A stretch of 64,000 nucleotides of DNA. It comes from Elymus sibiricus. Lineage: Eukaryota > Streptophyta > Magnoliopsida > Poales > Poaceae. A model generated the notes under the pieces. It was not told the DNA's origin. It did no database searches and saw nothing but the letters and a program-made list of their open reading frames with translations. The DNA is taken from positions 540,000,222 to 540,064,221 of the forward strand of contig CM077667.1 in assembly GCA_039707655.1 (NCBI GenBank), in the 5' to 3' direction. Positions 22,839-35,685 of this stretch are shown piece by piece (position 1 is the stretch's first letter; each line of letters opens with the position of its first letter). Both the position numbers and the translations under genes were made by a program.

Positions 22839-23759
22839 CATACGACTATAAAATTTGCAATCTAAGCCCTCCATAAAAAAATTGTTCTACTCAGTTAAAA
22901 TGTCTTGTTGTTGGTGGTGGTGTGTCTGTCATCTGTCATTTTGACCATTCGATCCGCATCTTACACATGCGAGGTAAGTCATGCCATTTTTGTAAAAGAC
23001 CCTACAACTGTGCTCCAAATTTACAAAAAAGACGAGTCTCTCCAGGTTAAGCCACATTCCTCCCTCACCTCATCCAAAAATTAACGTACCAAAAATAGAG
23101 TGACTTATATCAAGTTTGTAAACATATATTTTCCTATTTTCAATCCGTTACTGCAGACTTGCGCTTTACTAGTGATATGGCAAACTGATGACACTACCCC
23201 ATACAAGGATCATGTCATGCTTAAGTATGGACTGTGGTGCAATGTACGGTACCGTAGAAGAAGAAAAAATGTGCAATGTATTGAATGAAGAGTCACTGTA
23301 AGATGGTAATGACGCAGAGATATTCCCCGAGAGATACATATGACCGGAAAAGAAAAACAAGTGTAGAGAGACAGTGCATGCACTAGCATCAGTGGACGAC
23401 ATGCAAAACCTCTTTCATTCAACGCACTAGCAATCTTTCCTTGTCACACTTTTATCTGAGAAACTAACTGTTCTTCTACACTAATATAGATATAAGCCTG
23501 TTTTTTACAAGAATGTATAGATATATTTTTTTAGAGGAAGTGTATAAGCCTGTTTTACGTTGACACAAAATTTTGGATATATGTATGACAGATTTATATT
23601 ATTTTTAAGCGGCAATGCATGCGTTGTCTTTTTTCTGCAAACGATGCATGCATTTTCCCTTCTGAGTGAACGATGCAGGCGTATATGGGTCAGCGAACAA
23701 CAAGGGCAGCAGAGCTGGCCCATCAGGTAACCAGGCCGTACCTTATCGAGGCTCACGCA

Positions 23760-26100
23760 GGTCCGCGTCAACTTCTGGAAAATGATTTCAAAGATTTAAA
23801 ACATAAAAGAAACTCTTAGATTTTAAAACAGTTCATAAATTTTAAAAACTGTCTATGCATATGCAAATTTAGTATTATGGAAAAAAATTCATATATTTTG
23901 GAATAAAATACGATTTGAAAAAACCGAGGATTCTGAAAATTGTGATATTTTCTTAAGTTCACATGTATGAAAAGTTAATTAAAAAACAAAACTCATGAAT
24001 TTTGAAATAAACACGGATTCGTAAAAAGTTTCCCTAGTTGGGAAAACATCAAAGATTTAGAGAATATTCATATATTGGGAAATAATTCATCGATTCTAAA
24101 AAAGATCACAGATACAAAAAATATCATTTTTTTCAAACATTCGTAATTTGAAATAAGTTAACCAATTTTAAAAAATAGATCACTAAAATTGGTGGCAGTT
24201 CGTAAGTTGAAAACATTTAATAAAATTTGGGAAATTTTGAAAATATTTGAAAAATTAAGAAATGTCCATGCATCTGAAAAATAAGAGAATAGAAGAAAAA
24301 AAAAATAAAGAAATAGATTTGAAAACAATTAAGGAAATTTGGAAAAGTTTGTGAACTTGATGAAAGTTCACGAAATTATAAAAAGAGCACGCGTTTGAAA
24401 AAAATGAAAAGGAGGAAAAAAATGAAATAGGAATTGTAAAAAAATATAAGAAAAAGCAAAGAAGAAAATAAAAGAACGGTCAAAAACGGTGGTGGGAGAA
24501 AAACCGAAGAAAAAGGTCATTCAGAAAAAACTAGCCTAACGTTCAAAATGTACACTAGTGAAAATCCAATATCATAGATGGGCTGAGCCCAAGGAGGAGG
24601 GAGGAGGCAAGGTTCGCCAGTTGCGAAATTCCCTTTAACTGGCGCATAGGGTGCCAAATACGATTTGGGACCAATTTGATGAGATAGAAAGAAGGATGCT
24701 CCTCGAAAAGTTTAAACCTCTCTTACTACAGCCAGCAATTGTATTATCATTACTTCCATTTTCCAGAGGACCGGCCTTCTGCAGCTTTTAGTTTTTATGA
24801 ATTTTTTATTTCTGTGTGCGTTATTTCGCCCCCCCCCCCCCCCCCCTTTTCCTTTCTTCTTTGTTGCATGTTGACAATTTACTTTTCTGAATTATTTATT
24901 TTTCAGTAAATAAACATTCTTGAAATTTGTTTTACTTTTGAAAAATAAATCTACAATTTCTATTTTGTTTCTTTTCACTTTTCCTCATGTGCTTATTTTT
25001 AATCATCATGTATTTGATTTTTTTCATCATGTTTTGATAAATATTGGTTGCTGTTTATTTAATACAAAATATTTTCCTCCTATGATAAATATTTTTTATC
25101 CTGTAAAAAAATGCATTGCATATTTTCGTAAAATGCTCAACATCTAATTTTTAAAAATGGTTTAATTATGCACTTAATTTTTCCTATAGTACTAAGAACT
25201 TGTTAAACTCTTATTTGAAAAATGATCGCGGCATTTTAAAAAACTGTTTGTCAAGAAAATATGTTTATCACACATTTCAAATTATTCGTTGTGTTTTAAT
25301 AAAAGGTTCATTGTGTATTGGAAAGTATGCTTGCCTTTTATTTAGGAAAATTTCATCGTGTATTTAAAAAATATTTATCTTCAGTCAAAAAACATAGATG
25401 GATCTATTTATTGAAAAGCAAAACATATGGTGTATTTATAAAATAAGCCTCCTTTTAAAGTATATTCTTTTTCGTATTCCAAAAAATCATCTTGTTTCAA
25501 AACGAAATTGTTGGTATATAGACAATGTTCATCATGTTTTCATAAATATTTCCGTGCATTTGAAATAATGTAGTGATTTTTAATAAAAATGGAACACTTG
25601 CTTCTGAATAATTCATTAATAAATATGCGTTTCTGAACTACAGGATGACTGGTTTTTTAATGTGTGGCAAAATGTTTTAACTACATGATAACCATTTTGG
25701 AATATAATAATTGATATTTTTAAATAGACAATAAGCATTATTGTAAATACCCTACGAATTTTTTTATTCATGGAAAGCAATTTTAATATGCATAAAAGGA
25801 CATTTAGAAAATATACGAGAACATATATTATGTCTACAAACTTTTCTTTTACGTACATGCAATTTTTATCAAGTACGCTTATTTTACCCAAATAAATACA
25901 CATAACCCTGAACGAAATATGAAAAAATGGAAAAGTAAAGATAATTGAAATTTATTTTCTTTCTTCTAAGTGCTTTGCTAACTTCTTCCATTTTTTAATA
26001 GTTAAGTTAGCTTCTTTAGTGAACGTGGCTTGCTGGGTTGGGCCTGGCCAAAGCACATTGCATAGCCGGAGGTGAGACGACAAATGGTAGACAAAGACCC
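23760..26100. other. AT-rich degenerate low-complexity region
   Basis: From about 23760 to 24540 the + strand is A-rich (motifs such as TTTGAAAAAA and GAAAATTTTGAA); from about 24850 to 25900 it is T-rich. Between them is a less biased segment (24540-24830) ending in a C homopolymer. This mirror-like purine/pyrimidine switch suggests an old fold-back or long inverted repeat element. No protein-coding frame is credible. Confidence 0.45.
24829..24846. repeat. 18-nt C homopolymer
   Basis: A pure C run at the boundary between the mixed segment and the T-rich half of the degenerate region. The exact length may be unreliable in the assembly. Confidence 0.9.
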
Positions 26101-28440
26101 ATTCTGCATCAAGATGTTGCTTCGTCACATACAGCGCGCGTGAATGGGCCGGCCATTAGAAACGTCAGTGAAACGAGTGGGCGGTTGTACCGAGCGGTAG
26201 AGAACCGAGCACCTTAGCGAAAAGCTACAGCAACCTCCTATTGTAGTGCTTCGCTACTGTAATATTAAAAAAACCATTGAAAACATTCTTTGAAAATATG
26301 AACAAACTTTATTTTGAGTTTTTGTTTGAAATTGGAAAAAAATTACTACATGTCTTTCTGAAATTCCTGACCATCTTTTCATACAAGATTTTTTTTGAAT
26401 TTGTGAACAAATTTTTAAATCAGGAACATGTTTATGAAATTATCAACAAATATTCAACGACAATATTTATTTGAAAACCTCAAAACAGTTACTCAAAATT
26501 AGAACTTTTCTTGGATTAGTTTAACATTTTTTAATGGAACTTTTAGGAAAAGGGAAAAAAGAAAAAGAAAAAGGGAAACCATGGTCCATTTAAGCCATGC
26601 AAAATCTGCCACATAAGTGCTCGCAACATACAAAGTGTCCACCTCAAGGTCCCACCAAGCAATGCATTTAAGTCTTCTCTCCCACTAAGCTGTGCAAAAT
26701 CTACCACATAAGCCAGTCATGCATCTAACTTATAAAGTACAATTACTTTTGCATTAGTCTATGCATGTAACGTCTACACCGTATACTCCTCTTAGTCTTC
26801 CTTCACATTTTTGTTTGAAATGACATTATTAACTGTAATTCAAAAAAAATTATTCTATTTTTAGACATTTTTTTATTGATTTTTAAGTGTATACTTCCTT
26901 TTCATTAGATTTAGCAACTACGTATGCATCTTTCAACAAAGTTAATGTATCATCGTGCAGGGAGAGAGTCATCCTCACTACTCATGTCCACTTTTTCCTC
27001 AGTGAAGAGGACACCCGCATGGACAACTCTAAGGTATTTTAAACTCATATTATGCTACTCATGTTCCAAAAATATTTTGCAACAATAAATGAATCACCTA
27101 TAATAAATCTCATATATTTGAATTTTCATGCTCATATTGTTATTTGCAATATTCACATTCCATATAAGCAAGTATCATCTAAATATTCGGAAGTAGCAAA
27201 TAAATGATAAAACAAAAACCGATAAAGGCTGAACTGGAACATCGGAAGGTTCCTAAAACCGGAAAAGCTAAATAGGATGGCCCACTCGCTCAATCCCATG
27301 TGCCATAGGGAGGCAGTATGAGTAACATAGGTTTGGCATCCCTATGTCTCGAATTAAGCGAGCACAGGTGGGGTGGGGGACGCCTCATGTCTGGGGGAGC
27401 CCAAATGAGGCGGCCCAGTCGCGCGGGATGCCACGAACTATTGTTCTGTTTTGTTTTAAAGTTCTCTGTTCTCTTTTTTACTTTATTTTGTACTTTTCTT
27501 TATACTTTAGAACATTCTACATATTTATAAAAAATATCTTCAAAAAAAGTTGAAAATTGTTGAATAAGTATTTGAAAAATCTTGAGTAAGTGTTAGAAAA
27601 TGTTGAACAAATATTTAAAAAATGTTGAACAAGTGTTCGGAAATTTTGAAGAAGTATTAAAAAATGTTGAACGAGTATTTGAAAAATGTTGAATGAATAT
27701 TTAAAAATATTAATTAAGTATTAAAAGTGTTGAAAAGGTATTTTTAAAACATTCAATAAGTATTAAAGAAGGATAAATGAGTATTTTAAAATGTTGAACA
27801 TATATTTATAAAATATTGAATAAGTATTAAAATATTGAACAACTATTTGAAAAATGTAAATAAGCTTTCGGCTAATGTTGAACATTTATAAAAATAATGT
27901 TGAACACTTATTACACAAATGTTTTTGACATATACACCCGCAAAAATAAGGTTGAGTGAAAACGAAAATAACATCAGAGAAAAGAAGAAAATGGAGAACA
28001 AAAAGAAAACGAAACAAAAAATAGAGAAGAAGAAAGAGAATCAAACAAAATATAGAATAATGCCGAAAACAAACATAATAACCAAATAAAAACAAAATGT
28101 AAAAATGAATAAAAGAAAAACAGAAAAGAAAAAATAAAAGAAATAAAATAAAACAAAAAAAGAAAAAATCCCGAAGAAAACGGCAAGAGTAGGCTCAAGT
28201 AGGACGCGAACCGAGTTCTTAGCATGAAACGAACTTGGTTGGAGTGGTTAGCGCTGCATGCATTCTCCTTGGAGACCCGTAATCGATTCCTCCTTCACGC
28301 ATTTCTTTGCCTTTTTTACGAATGTGCGCGTGTGAATGGGCTGGCCCAATATGTCACGAGAGGAAAAAATGCTTCAGCGACTACTACTTGTATCGCTTAG
28401 GGCGATAAATAGTTGCCGCGCACATGGGCTCTCGCTGCTA
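26101..28440. other. Unclassified repeat region with duplicated end-like motif
   Basis: GCGCGTGAATGGGCCGGCC at 26137 is echoed by GCGCGTGTGAATGGGCTGG at about 28326, in direct orientation and about 2.2 kb apart. Between them are T-rich and A-rich blocks, and a tRNA-like A-box/B-box pair near 28236-28295. This may be one non-autonomous element or several. No gene is visible. Confidence 0.35.
27545..27900. repeat. Degenerate tandem repeat of AAAATGTTGAACAAGTATTTG
   Basis: A unit of roughly 25-30 bp built on AAAATGTTGAA...AGTATT recurs about a dozen times with much divergence (for example 27598, 27629, 27663 and 27686). Similar AT-rich arrays are common within Triticeae class II repeats. Confidence 0.7.
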
Positions 28441-28509
28441 GCGAAAAATAGTAGCAACTCTCGTACTCCTTGGAGCGAAAAATAGTAGCAACTCTCGGTA
28501 CTCCTAGGA
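28441..28509. repeat. 34-bp tandem duplication
   Basis: GCGAAAAATAGTAGCAACTC starts at 28441 and again at 28475; each copy continues through TCG(G)TACTCCT. The two copies differ by one or two bases. Confidence 0.9.
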
Positions 28510-28994
28510 CAAAGGCGAGATCTCCATTGTTCCTGCTTAGCTGTTGCATTCACCGGAACCACTAGTAGTCAAAAAATATGCATAGGAGCTGAAACACGCG
28601 GTTGGGCTTGGCCCAATTAGTGGTTTATCGCCTATTTCGCTACAGCACGCTTGCTTTTATATTCATCTTTACTCCTAAAGTCTCACTTGACAGGATTGAC
28701 GCCACGGTTATTTTCGTCCCCCACTTTTGTCTGTTTTTTTTTCGTCTTCCCTCCCACCACCCCTTCCATCTTGGTCCATCGGTTATTTTTATCTTCTCTT
28801 TTTTTTCACAGACCAACACTTTCCTAACGTATAACAAATCACGCATCTGACTTTAGTAAGTTATCCAAATCAATCGATCCCTCTCATTATTGGAAACAAA
28901 TAGTAGATTTTCAGGAAACAAAGAACATATTTTAATGTAACTTTTCTAACTTATCCAATTCAACCGACCCCTCTTATTAGTGTAATTTGTTTTA

Positions 28995-29060
28995 GGAAAC
29001 AAATAATGGATTTTCAGGAAACAAATAACAGATTTTCAGGAAACAAATAACAGATTTTCA
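28995..29060. repeat. 22-bp minisatellite, 3 tandem units
   Basis: GGAAACAAATAACAGATTTT plus CA repeats at 28995, 29017 and 29039, with a related separate copy near 28889. It belongs to a repeat-rich stretch that also has two CTCCTAAAG motifs (about 28673 and 29090). Confidence 0.9.
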
Positions 29061-29064
29061 TGAA

Positions 29065-29826
29065 AACAAATCTCATTATCCCTACTCCTAAAGGGGAGTC
29101 CGTACTTCGTTTCGTTAGAAATCCCTATCGACCCCCTCCCATCCATCGCTCCTCCCACCGATTTTTATGCCCCCATGGTTTCCTCTAGCCTATGCACGCA
29201 GCCAAAACTTGGAAACCAAACCAATCTCGTTCCTCCTCCAGTTCTCCCCTCTCGGTCCTGAGATCTCACCCCACAATATTTCCTATCTTCCCCGTCCATG
29301 ATCCTAAATTCCGCAAGCTGTCTTCATCACTGTCGTGCAAGATCCTCACTCGCGCGCAGCCTTCACTTCACCACCGCCATTCCTGATCGTCCAGTAAGCA
29401 GCCTTCACCGCCTCCCCTTGGCGCTGCCTTGAAGGATCCTCCCACGCCGTCTGGTTAGGTGAGGGCCGTCCGATGGAGTCCAGCGCAAAGATGGCCAAAT
29501 GGACCGTGCCTCCTCGAGGAGGGCTGGAAGGCCATCAAGCACCGCTGTGATGAGATGCCCATGAGAGAGGCTCATTGAAGGCGTGAAATCTTGTACGACG
29601 TAATTTTGTTCTATCTTTTTTTCGGGAAGTAATTTTGTGCTATCTACATGAAGATTGCAGGAACTTCTGATGCGGTTGTCCACCAGTGACATGTTTGTAC
29701 TTCATACCAGCATGATGGTGTGCTATGTTTGCTTCGCTTACCATTTGTTCGATTAGAATCGTATTGCTACCATTGTGTTCAGTATACGAGTGAAATTTTT
29801 ATGCATTGGGGCTCTTAGGCATGAAA
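29065..29826. other. C-rich gene-like stretch, unassigned
   Basis: From about 29100 to 29560 the + strand is pyrimidine-rich, with a leader-like or exon-like look (a 64-codon frame at 29192-29386 with Ser and Pro). No domain is recognisable, and I could not define splice sites. After removal of the solo LTR it is contiguous with 33850. It could be a captured gene fragment or a non-coding transcript. Confidence 0.2.
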
Positions 29827-29831
29827 TACAG

Positions 29832-32800
29832 CGTGCCCCCCCGGCTCAGAGGAACCGGAACACCCCGTATTCCAGCCCAGAGATCAAGTCCTCTGGAATA
29901 CGACACTGCTTAACATAGATCAAATAAGCTCTTTATTACACATAATTGGGGTACAAAGTTTTGGGTAAAAAGGATTACATCGGCACGGCGACACTATGCC
30001 TGCTAAGGTAGCTCTACGCTAGCAGCGGAACAACTCATAGCAGCGGAATAACTTCTAGCAGCGGGACAACGACGACGATGATGGACTCCACTTCGCAGGG
30101 ACTCTGGCTGGGACACGTCCTAGAGTGTAAACTCGGGATCCTCGACAAGCAATCAATCACGGTATCACCTGCAATCTGGCATGACACGCCAGGTGAGTGC
30201 TTTGAATGTACTCGCAAGCTTACGACAACCAAAGCAATGAAGACAGACAATAGCATGGCATTTATAGGTTAATTGATAATGAGCATGATACTACTAGAAC
30301 AACATGAGAGTGAGCATGGCATGTAAACGTTACTCATGGCATGAACATGATGATACTAGCACTAGTATGAGAGGGTGGGTTGATGTTTAAGGTCTCATGG
30401 ACCAACTTACTCTGCTCGGAGGTTACTTTGTAACCACTGTAGAAAACCACCTTACTTACCACCGTGATCGTCACACGATCACATCATGATCAACCAACTC
30501 CTTTCCTCATCGAACCGGGGTTGTTTATTATCCAGGTTATTATTACTGTTGACCCATAGTGTGACCTACTACGAACTGTGTCCATGACCAAGGACGTGGC
30601 TATCGATAGATTATACACTCTATAGAGGTTGGTACACTTTACCCACACCACGGAACTCATGGACTCGTGCTCCCATTCGGGTGGACGAATGACATTCCGA
30701 CAAAGCCAATCTATTGCATGCCACTCTCTCGGCCACTCCGACAAACCCCCCTTTGGGCTATGCCATGGGTGGCCCCGATGTCAACTAGTGACATCCGCCA
30801 ACTTTGTGGCCGCCACCGTCATGGCCAAACAAACTCGTCCCAAACAGGGACATGTGCACATCACCAAACTTGGGCTCACAAGGCTTATGGCCGCCTACCT
30901 GATCAGGGTAGCACGCGCACACAACCTACCCTAGTTGGAGGCACCGGCGAGAGGCATGACAATAGAACGAATTAGAGCCTCCCAGCCAGGCACGTGGGGT
31001 TGCACTGGTGAGCTCGATTCGGCAGCACCATGACTCAGCCAACAGATTCATTCAAGTTCGATTAATGTCAAGTTTAACTTGAATAGCGATGAGCTGAGTC
31101 ATAATAACATGATAACATAACAATGCATGTGAGCATGATATCAACATGAACATAGAGGGACAACATAACCCTTTAGCATATGAACCATAACAACAATACA
31201 TCATTTATTCTACGAGATGCAAATGAGCATGTCATAGTGATGATAATGCATATGACAAGTATTTTCATAACAAACGATAATAATCCATATGAGCATATCA
31301 TTATCACTAGCATCAGGAACAATTACAAGAATAGATCATAAATGACATATAATCATAGATGCACAAGAACATGACATAAGCATGGACATGGATTCACAAG
31401 CATAATCGATGTATTAAGAAATCATTAAATGAACAAACAACGATTTAAATAGTCAAGTGGAAACCATGGCTACTACTACGCCATCATGCAAGTGGCTGTC
31501 GTGGCTTGCCTGGGGCTAAAGGAATCACCGGAAAGAAGTGCGATGAACTCGCGGAAAGATTTGCCAGAAACGTTTCTCCCTCGGCGGAGCTGATTAGAGG
31601 GTAAGGGCAAAAAGGTCATTTTCAGAATGTGACAACATCATGAAAATGTTACCAACAAAACGGGCTCGACGAGTAGAGAACATGGGCTTTTGAATCACCT
31701 GATTCGAAGTTGTGGTTGCAAAGATATAGTCGTTCATCCGTTAGGCAGAAAAACAAATAAAAACTATGCTTTTCTGTTGCTAACTGGTGAACGTCCGCAA
31801 CTTGGGGTTTTCGGCCGGCAGGGAGAAACAGAAAGCATTCTTTCGGAAATACACTTCCCTGAATGGAAAGCGCATTTCTTACTGCGGCTGTGGCAGAATA
31901 CACTTTCGAAAGCGGAAAATGTATTCGGGTGGAATAGGCTTCCACTTAACCGCGCGGGCCCGAGATTTCAGTGCATGACAAGGGCGGTCGCCGGGGCCCA
32001 CAGACTGGCCTTCGTCTTCCTCCCGCGTGTGCGCCTGGCCGAAGGAGCAGAGAGCCCCGTCGGCGACTGCCGACGCTACGGGGCATCTCCGACAATGCTC
32101 TGGCTATGGATGAGCTCATAATGGAGTGGCACATCCAACGGTGTAAGGCACGACCACTGAGGAGGATTGTAGGGCGGCGGCTTAGGCAACCACGGAGGAG
32201 GCCGTCGGCCGTCATTGGTTCGAGCACACAGGTACCTTGGGCATGAAACGAAGTGGTGGCGAGCTCCACCGGACTTTGGGGTTTCGACTGGTGGTGGTAG
32301 AACGGAGGGAAGGGGCTCACCTTGCTCGGATTTAAACTGAGGCCGGTGGCGATGGCTCGGCCATGGGAGGGCAGGGAGAGCTCATTGGGCTAAATTGGGA
32401 GCCTTGGGAGGGATCTCGAAGGTGGAGGAGGCCGATGGTGAGGAGATACGGAGCATAGAGCGGCTTAAATAGCCGAGGCAGGGATGCTCATGGCCGAACA
32501 CCAATGGTAGCATGGGGTTGATGCTCTGGCGCGACCGCGTATGCGTGTGCTCGCGGGCAGTCTCGGACGGTGAAGAGAGAGAGCTAGTGAAGTGCCAGAG
32601 GAGCAACGAGGGCAGATGCGTGGAGGGAGAAGTCCGGTCGGCCACTTCGGGCGAACAGTGTCGCGGCCGAAGCTGCCGTAGCGTGATGAGGAGGAAAGAG
32701 GAGGGGGAGAAGGCGCTGGAGGGCCAGGTGGGCGGATGGCACCAGAGGGCGCGAGGGAACGGCCAAGAAGAGAGGCCCAAAGCAAAACGACACTTTGGGC

Positions 32801-33844
32801 GCTGCCAAAGAGAGCAGAGCACGCGTTTGGCATGCCATACCGCGTGGTTACCCTATGTACTTACGCGTGCATGGTGACTCAGCGTGGCCGACCATTTCCA
32901 TTGTGTAGTCCCTGCAACATGGGGCCTCTCTGAAGTGATGAATCAACAAAAGGAGCTTTGGGTTGATGGGATGCATCAATTGTAGTCTCTGGCAGGAAGG
33001 TGTGTGCAATGAACTGGGGGAGGCTCACTTGGGGAGGGGTGCTGAGATTTAGCTGGGGTGAATCACTCGCTAAGATGACCACTATGGCGAGGTTTCAGCT
33101 CAAATGGACAAGCCTAGGTGCACTTACTTAGCAAAGTACCATAGTGGACAGAAATATGAATGTTGAAGCTGTGCTCACATAGATGAGTGGATTGAGCTGA
33201 AATTTGAAGGAGAATGATCATTTGGGTATATGAAGGCACTGTAAAAATATCATACCATTTAGGTAAATAGAAATGGTACTTCCTTCATAGTGGTCCTCTC
33301 TGGACAGAATCCTAGGAAAATTCTTGAGAAATATAGGGTGAATGAAATGAGCCCAAATTTCGGAGGGAAGTTATATTGGTAGGAGAATGTCCTAGTAAAA
33401 TTTCAGAAATTACGAAGCAACATAAAATATAGTTGCTTCACAAACTGAAATTATGACTAGAAACAAAGATTGCATGGTGTTCTTACCATGAGCATGGAAT
33501 CTTGAATATTTTTACATATCCATGGTCCATATGAGTCAAATGAATTTTGAGAATTTTGTGGGAATTTATGACAAGACAAAAATATAGGTTGCTTCACAAC
33601 CTATGGCAAACAGGGTTATTCCTATAATAGAAAAAGGAATATTCCCAAGAAATAAATATTGGGGTTGGTCTAGGATGGAAATGACATGACCTTGGAAGGA
33701 TTTGAGAGTGAAAACCCACTTGGGAGAGGAAGAAGAGATAATCTTCCCAAGTTTCAAGACCAGAGAGCCACAGAAAAGGAACTCCAAATAAAAATTCAAA
33801 GAAATCCAAAAGAAAAAGAAAGGGCCAAAATTTGGGGTGTCACA
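29832..33844 (-). mobile_element. ~4-kb solo LTR, Sukkula-like LARD type, minus orientation
   Basis: On the minus strand the sequence begins TGTGACACCCCAAATTTTGG at 33844 and ends ...GGGGGGGCACG at 29832. The 5-bp direct repeat TACAG flanks it (29827-29831 and 33845-33849). A single copy of each end is present, and I see no primer-binding site, polypurine tract or second LTR, so the whole 4013 bp reads as one long solo LTR. The terminal CA appears as CG, a likely transition. Minus-strand AATAAAGAGCT near 29931 fits an LTR polyadenylation signal. LTRs of this length are characteristic of barley LARD elements such as Sukkula; I assign that from resemblance only. GC-rich frames at 31946-32877 are not convincing genes. 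Confidence 0.6.
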
Positions 33845-33849
33845 TACAG

Positions 33850-34110
33850 GCAGTTTAGGCACCACGGCTTGAAGATTCCTTCAGGTTGAACGGAAATGAC
33901 CACCAACTTATTTAATTTTGTAGGTGCAGGTGCTGCCGGTTGATGCTGGCCTAACCATTTGAGTTTAACAGAAAGTGAAATAGAGCGACATGCAGAAAAA
34001 ATAATCTTAGCATGGAAGCTGAATTTGTACACTACTTGGAATTTATTAGGTAGTACTCTCCCTCCATTTTTATATCACTTCTGAATACATGTTCATGTTA
34101 TTATTTAGTA
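33850..34110. other. Short flank with a possible truncated MITE end
   Basis: Contiguous with 29826 before the solo LTR inserted. It ends with TACTCTCCCTCCATTTTT at about 34052, a Stowaway-like terminus with no partner, apparently cut off by the Athila-type sequence that follows. Confidence 0.3.
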
Positions 34111-34359
34111 CTATTGAATTTCAGGATTGATACTTGATTATATTAAAAGGTTACTAAATTTTGTACCAAGTCTACTCTTATGTATAGGAAGAACATGCTC
34201 TAAAATATTGATAATGCATATGAAAGTGATCATATGATTGTTAAATCATGCCACTAATAAGATAACTTCTTGTCTCTGATTTCTTAACAAATTTCCATTA
34301 TTCATATTCCGACTTCATTTGTTGAGCTATTCTAATATTTCTAATAGAGAACTGAAACA

Positions 34360-35680
34360 CTTTATGACATGAAATTGAATCCTTGTATGAAAAGTGTGAA
34401 AATTGTGATGATGCTCTTTACAGATCTAAAAATTATGCTATACTCAAATATTTCTATGAGAATTATGAATAGAATGCCTTTATTGATAAATTTATTGAGG
34501 AAGTCTCTGGTAAAGAAGAGACTAATATTTTGTAAGAATCTATGGAAGAAGAAATTGCTGAAACTGTGAGCTCATTGGATGAAATATATAAGGAGGAGAG
34601 CGGAGAACAAAAGAAGAAGAGCAGATTAGCTACCCGTCCCCACCTTCTTATGAGAGTAACTCTTTATCCCATACATTGGTTAATTTCCCTTCGCACATAC
34701 CGAAGGATGAATGCTATGATCCCATGGATTTGTTTGAAATATCCCTATTTGATGACTTGATGCTTGCTATGCTTGTGTCCATGATGCCAATATGAATTAT
34801 GCTTATGGAGATGAACTTTCTATAGTTACTTATGTTAAACATGAAATTGTTTCTATTGCACCCACACATGATAGTCCTATTATCTTTTTTAATTCTCCAA
34901 ACTACACTATATCGGAGAAGTTTGCACTTATTAAGGGTTATATTGATGGGTTGCATTTTACTATTACACATGATGATTTTGATGGATATAATATGCATGT
35001 GCTTGGTGCTCCTAATTGCAATTATTATGAGAAAGGAACTACGTCTCCACCTCTCTTTGTTTCCAATATGATAAAATTGCAAGAAATTATTTATACTATG
35101 CATTGGCCTTTACTTTGCGTGAATGAAATTTTCTTCTATGACATGCCAATGTATAGGATGAGAGTTAGACTTCGTTGTTACATGATATATGTTGCTTTGT
35201 GCTTAATACTAAATTACAAATCATTGTTAATTAAAATTTGCTTTGATATACCTTGGGATCTGGGTGTTAAATTACTCGTGCACTATATGCTAGGGAGACA
35301 ACCCAGATGGTTTAGAGAGTCATTTTATTATGTAGTGTGCTTTTAAAATAATTAAAAACAAAAAATAACGTAGGGAACTTAAAACGTTTTCAAAAAGAAA
35401 AGTGAAAGTGAGAAAGACGAGCACTGTTGAAGTGGGTGCTAGCCTTGAACTTTGTTCATGCCATAGACACTTTGTGAATCTTGATTACAGAAACTTGTCA
35501 ACAAAATTAATTATCCCCTTGTACAAATCCATTGTCTTATAAAAATAATGTTCCAAGATTTACCTTTAGGATGTTTGAATTGCTTGTTTGATGTGTGATG
35601 ATGTGCAAAAACAAAAACTTTTTCTGTAGTGTTTGAATTTTCATATTTTACTGGAGCGTGAAACAATTCTAATTTTTTAT
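34360..35680 (+). pseudogene. Athila-type retrotransposon internal region, decayed 3' part
   Basis: The region carries broken frames, the longest being 34792-35346 (NYAYGDELSIVTYVKHEIV... ...DIPWDLGVKLLVHYML), followed by a CTAGGGAGACAACCCAGATGG-type motif and then an LTR at about 35686. I recognise it as the kind of sequence that precedes the 3' LTR in abundant Triticeae Athila-type Gypsy elements. Its product has no assigned function. Stop codons and shifts break the frame upstream of 34792. Confidence 0.55.
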
Positions 35681-35685
35681 ACATT

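Noticed and set aside
22745..22840. Possible hAT element beginning CAGTGACGGAGCTTGA
   Set aside because: No matching inverted end or TSD was found to the right, so an element cannot be supported.
29192..29386. 64-codon Ser/Pro-rich frame as a host gene
   Set aside because: Short, no recognisable domain, no supported splice sites, and no conserved neighbours; left as an unassigned stretch.
31946..32877. Several frames of 84-146 codons on both strands
   Set aside because: The middle of the ~4-kb solo LTR is GC-rich, so stops are rare in all frames; no domain or consistent codon use is visible.
34052..34075. Stowaway terminus CTCTCCCTCCATTTTT
   Set aside because: Only one end is visible and no partner with a TA TSD exists nearby; noted only as a possible truncated MITE.
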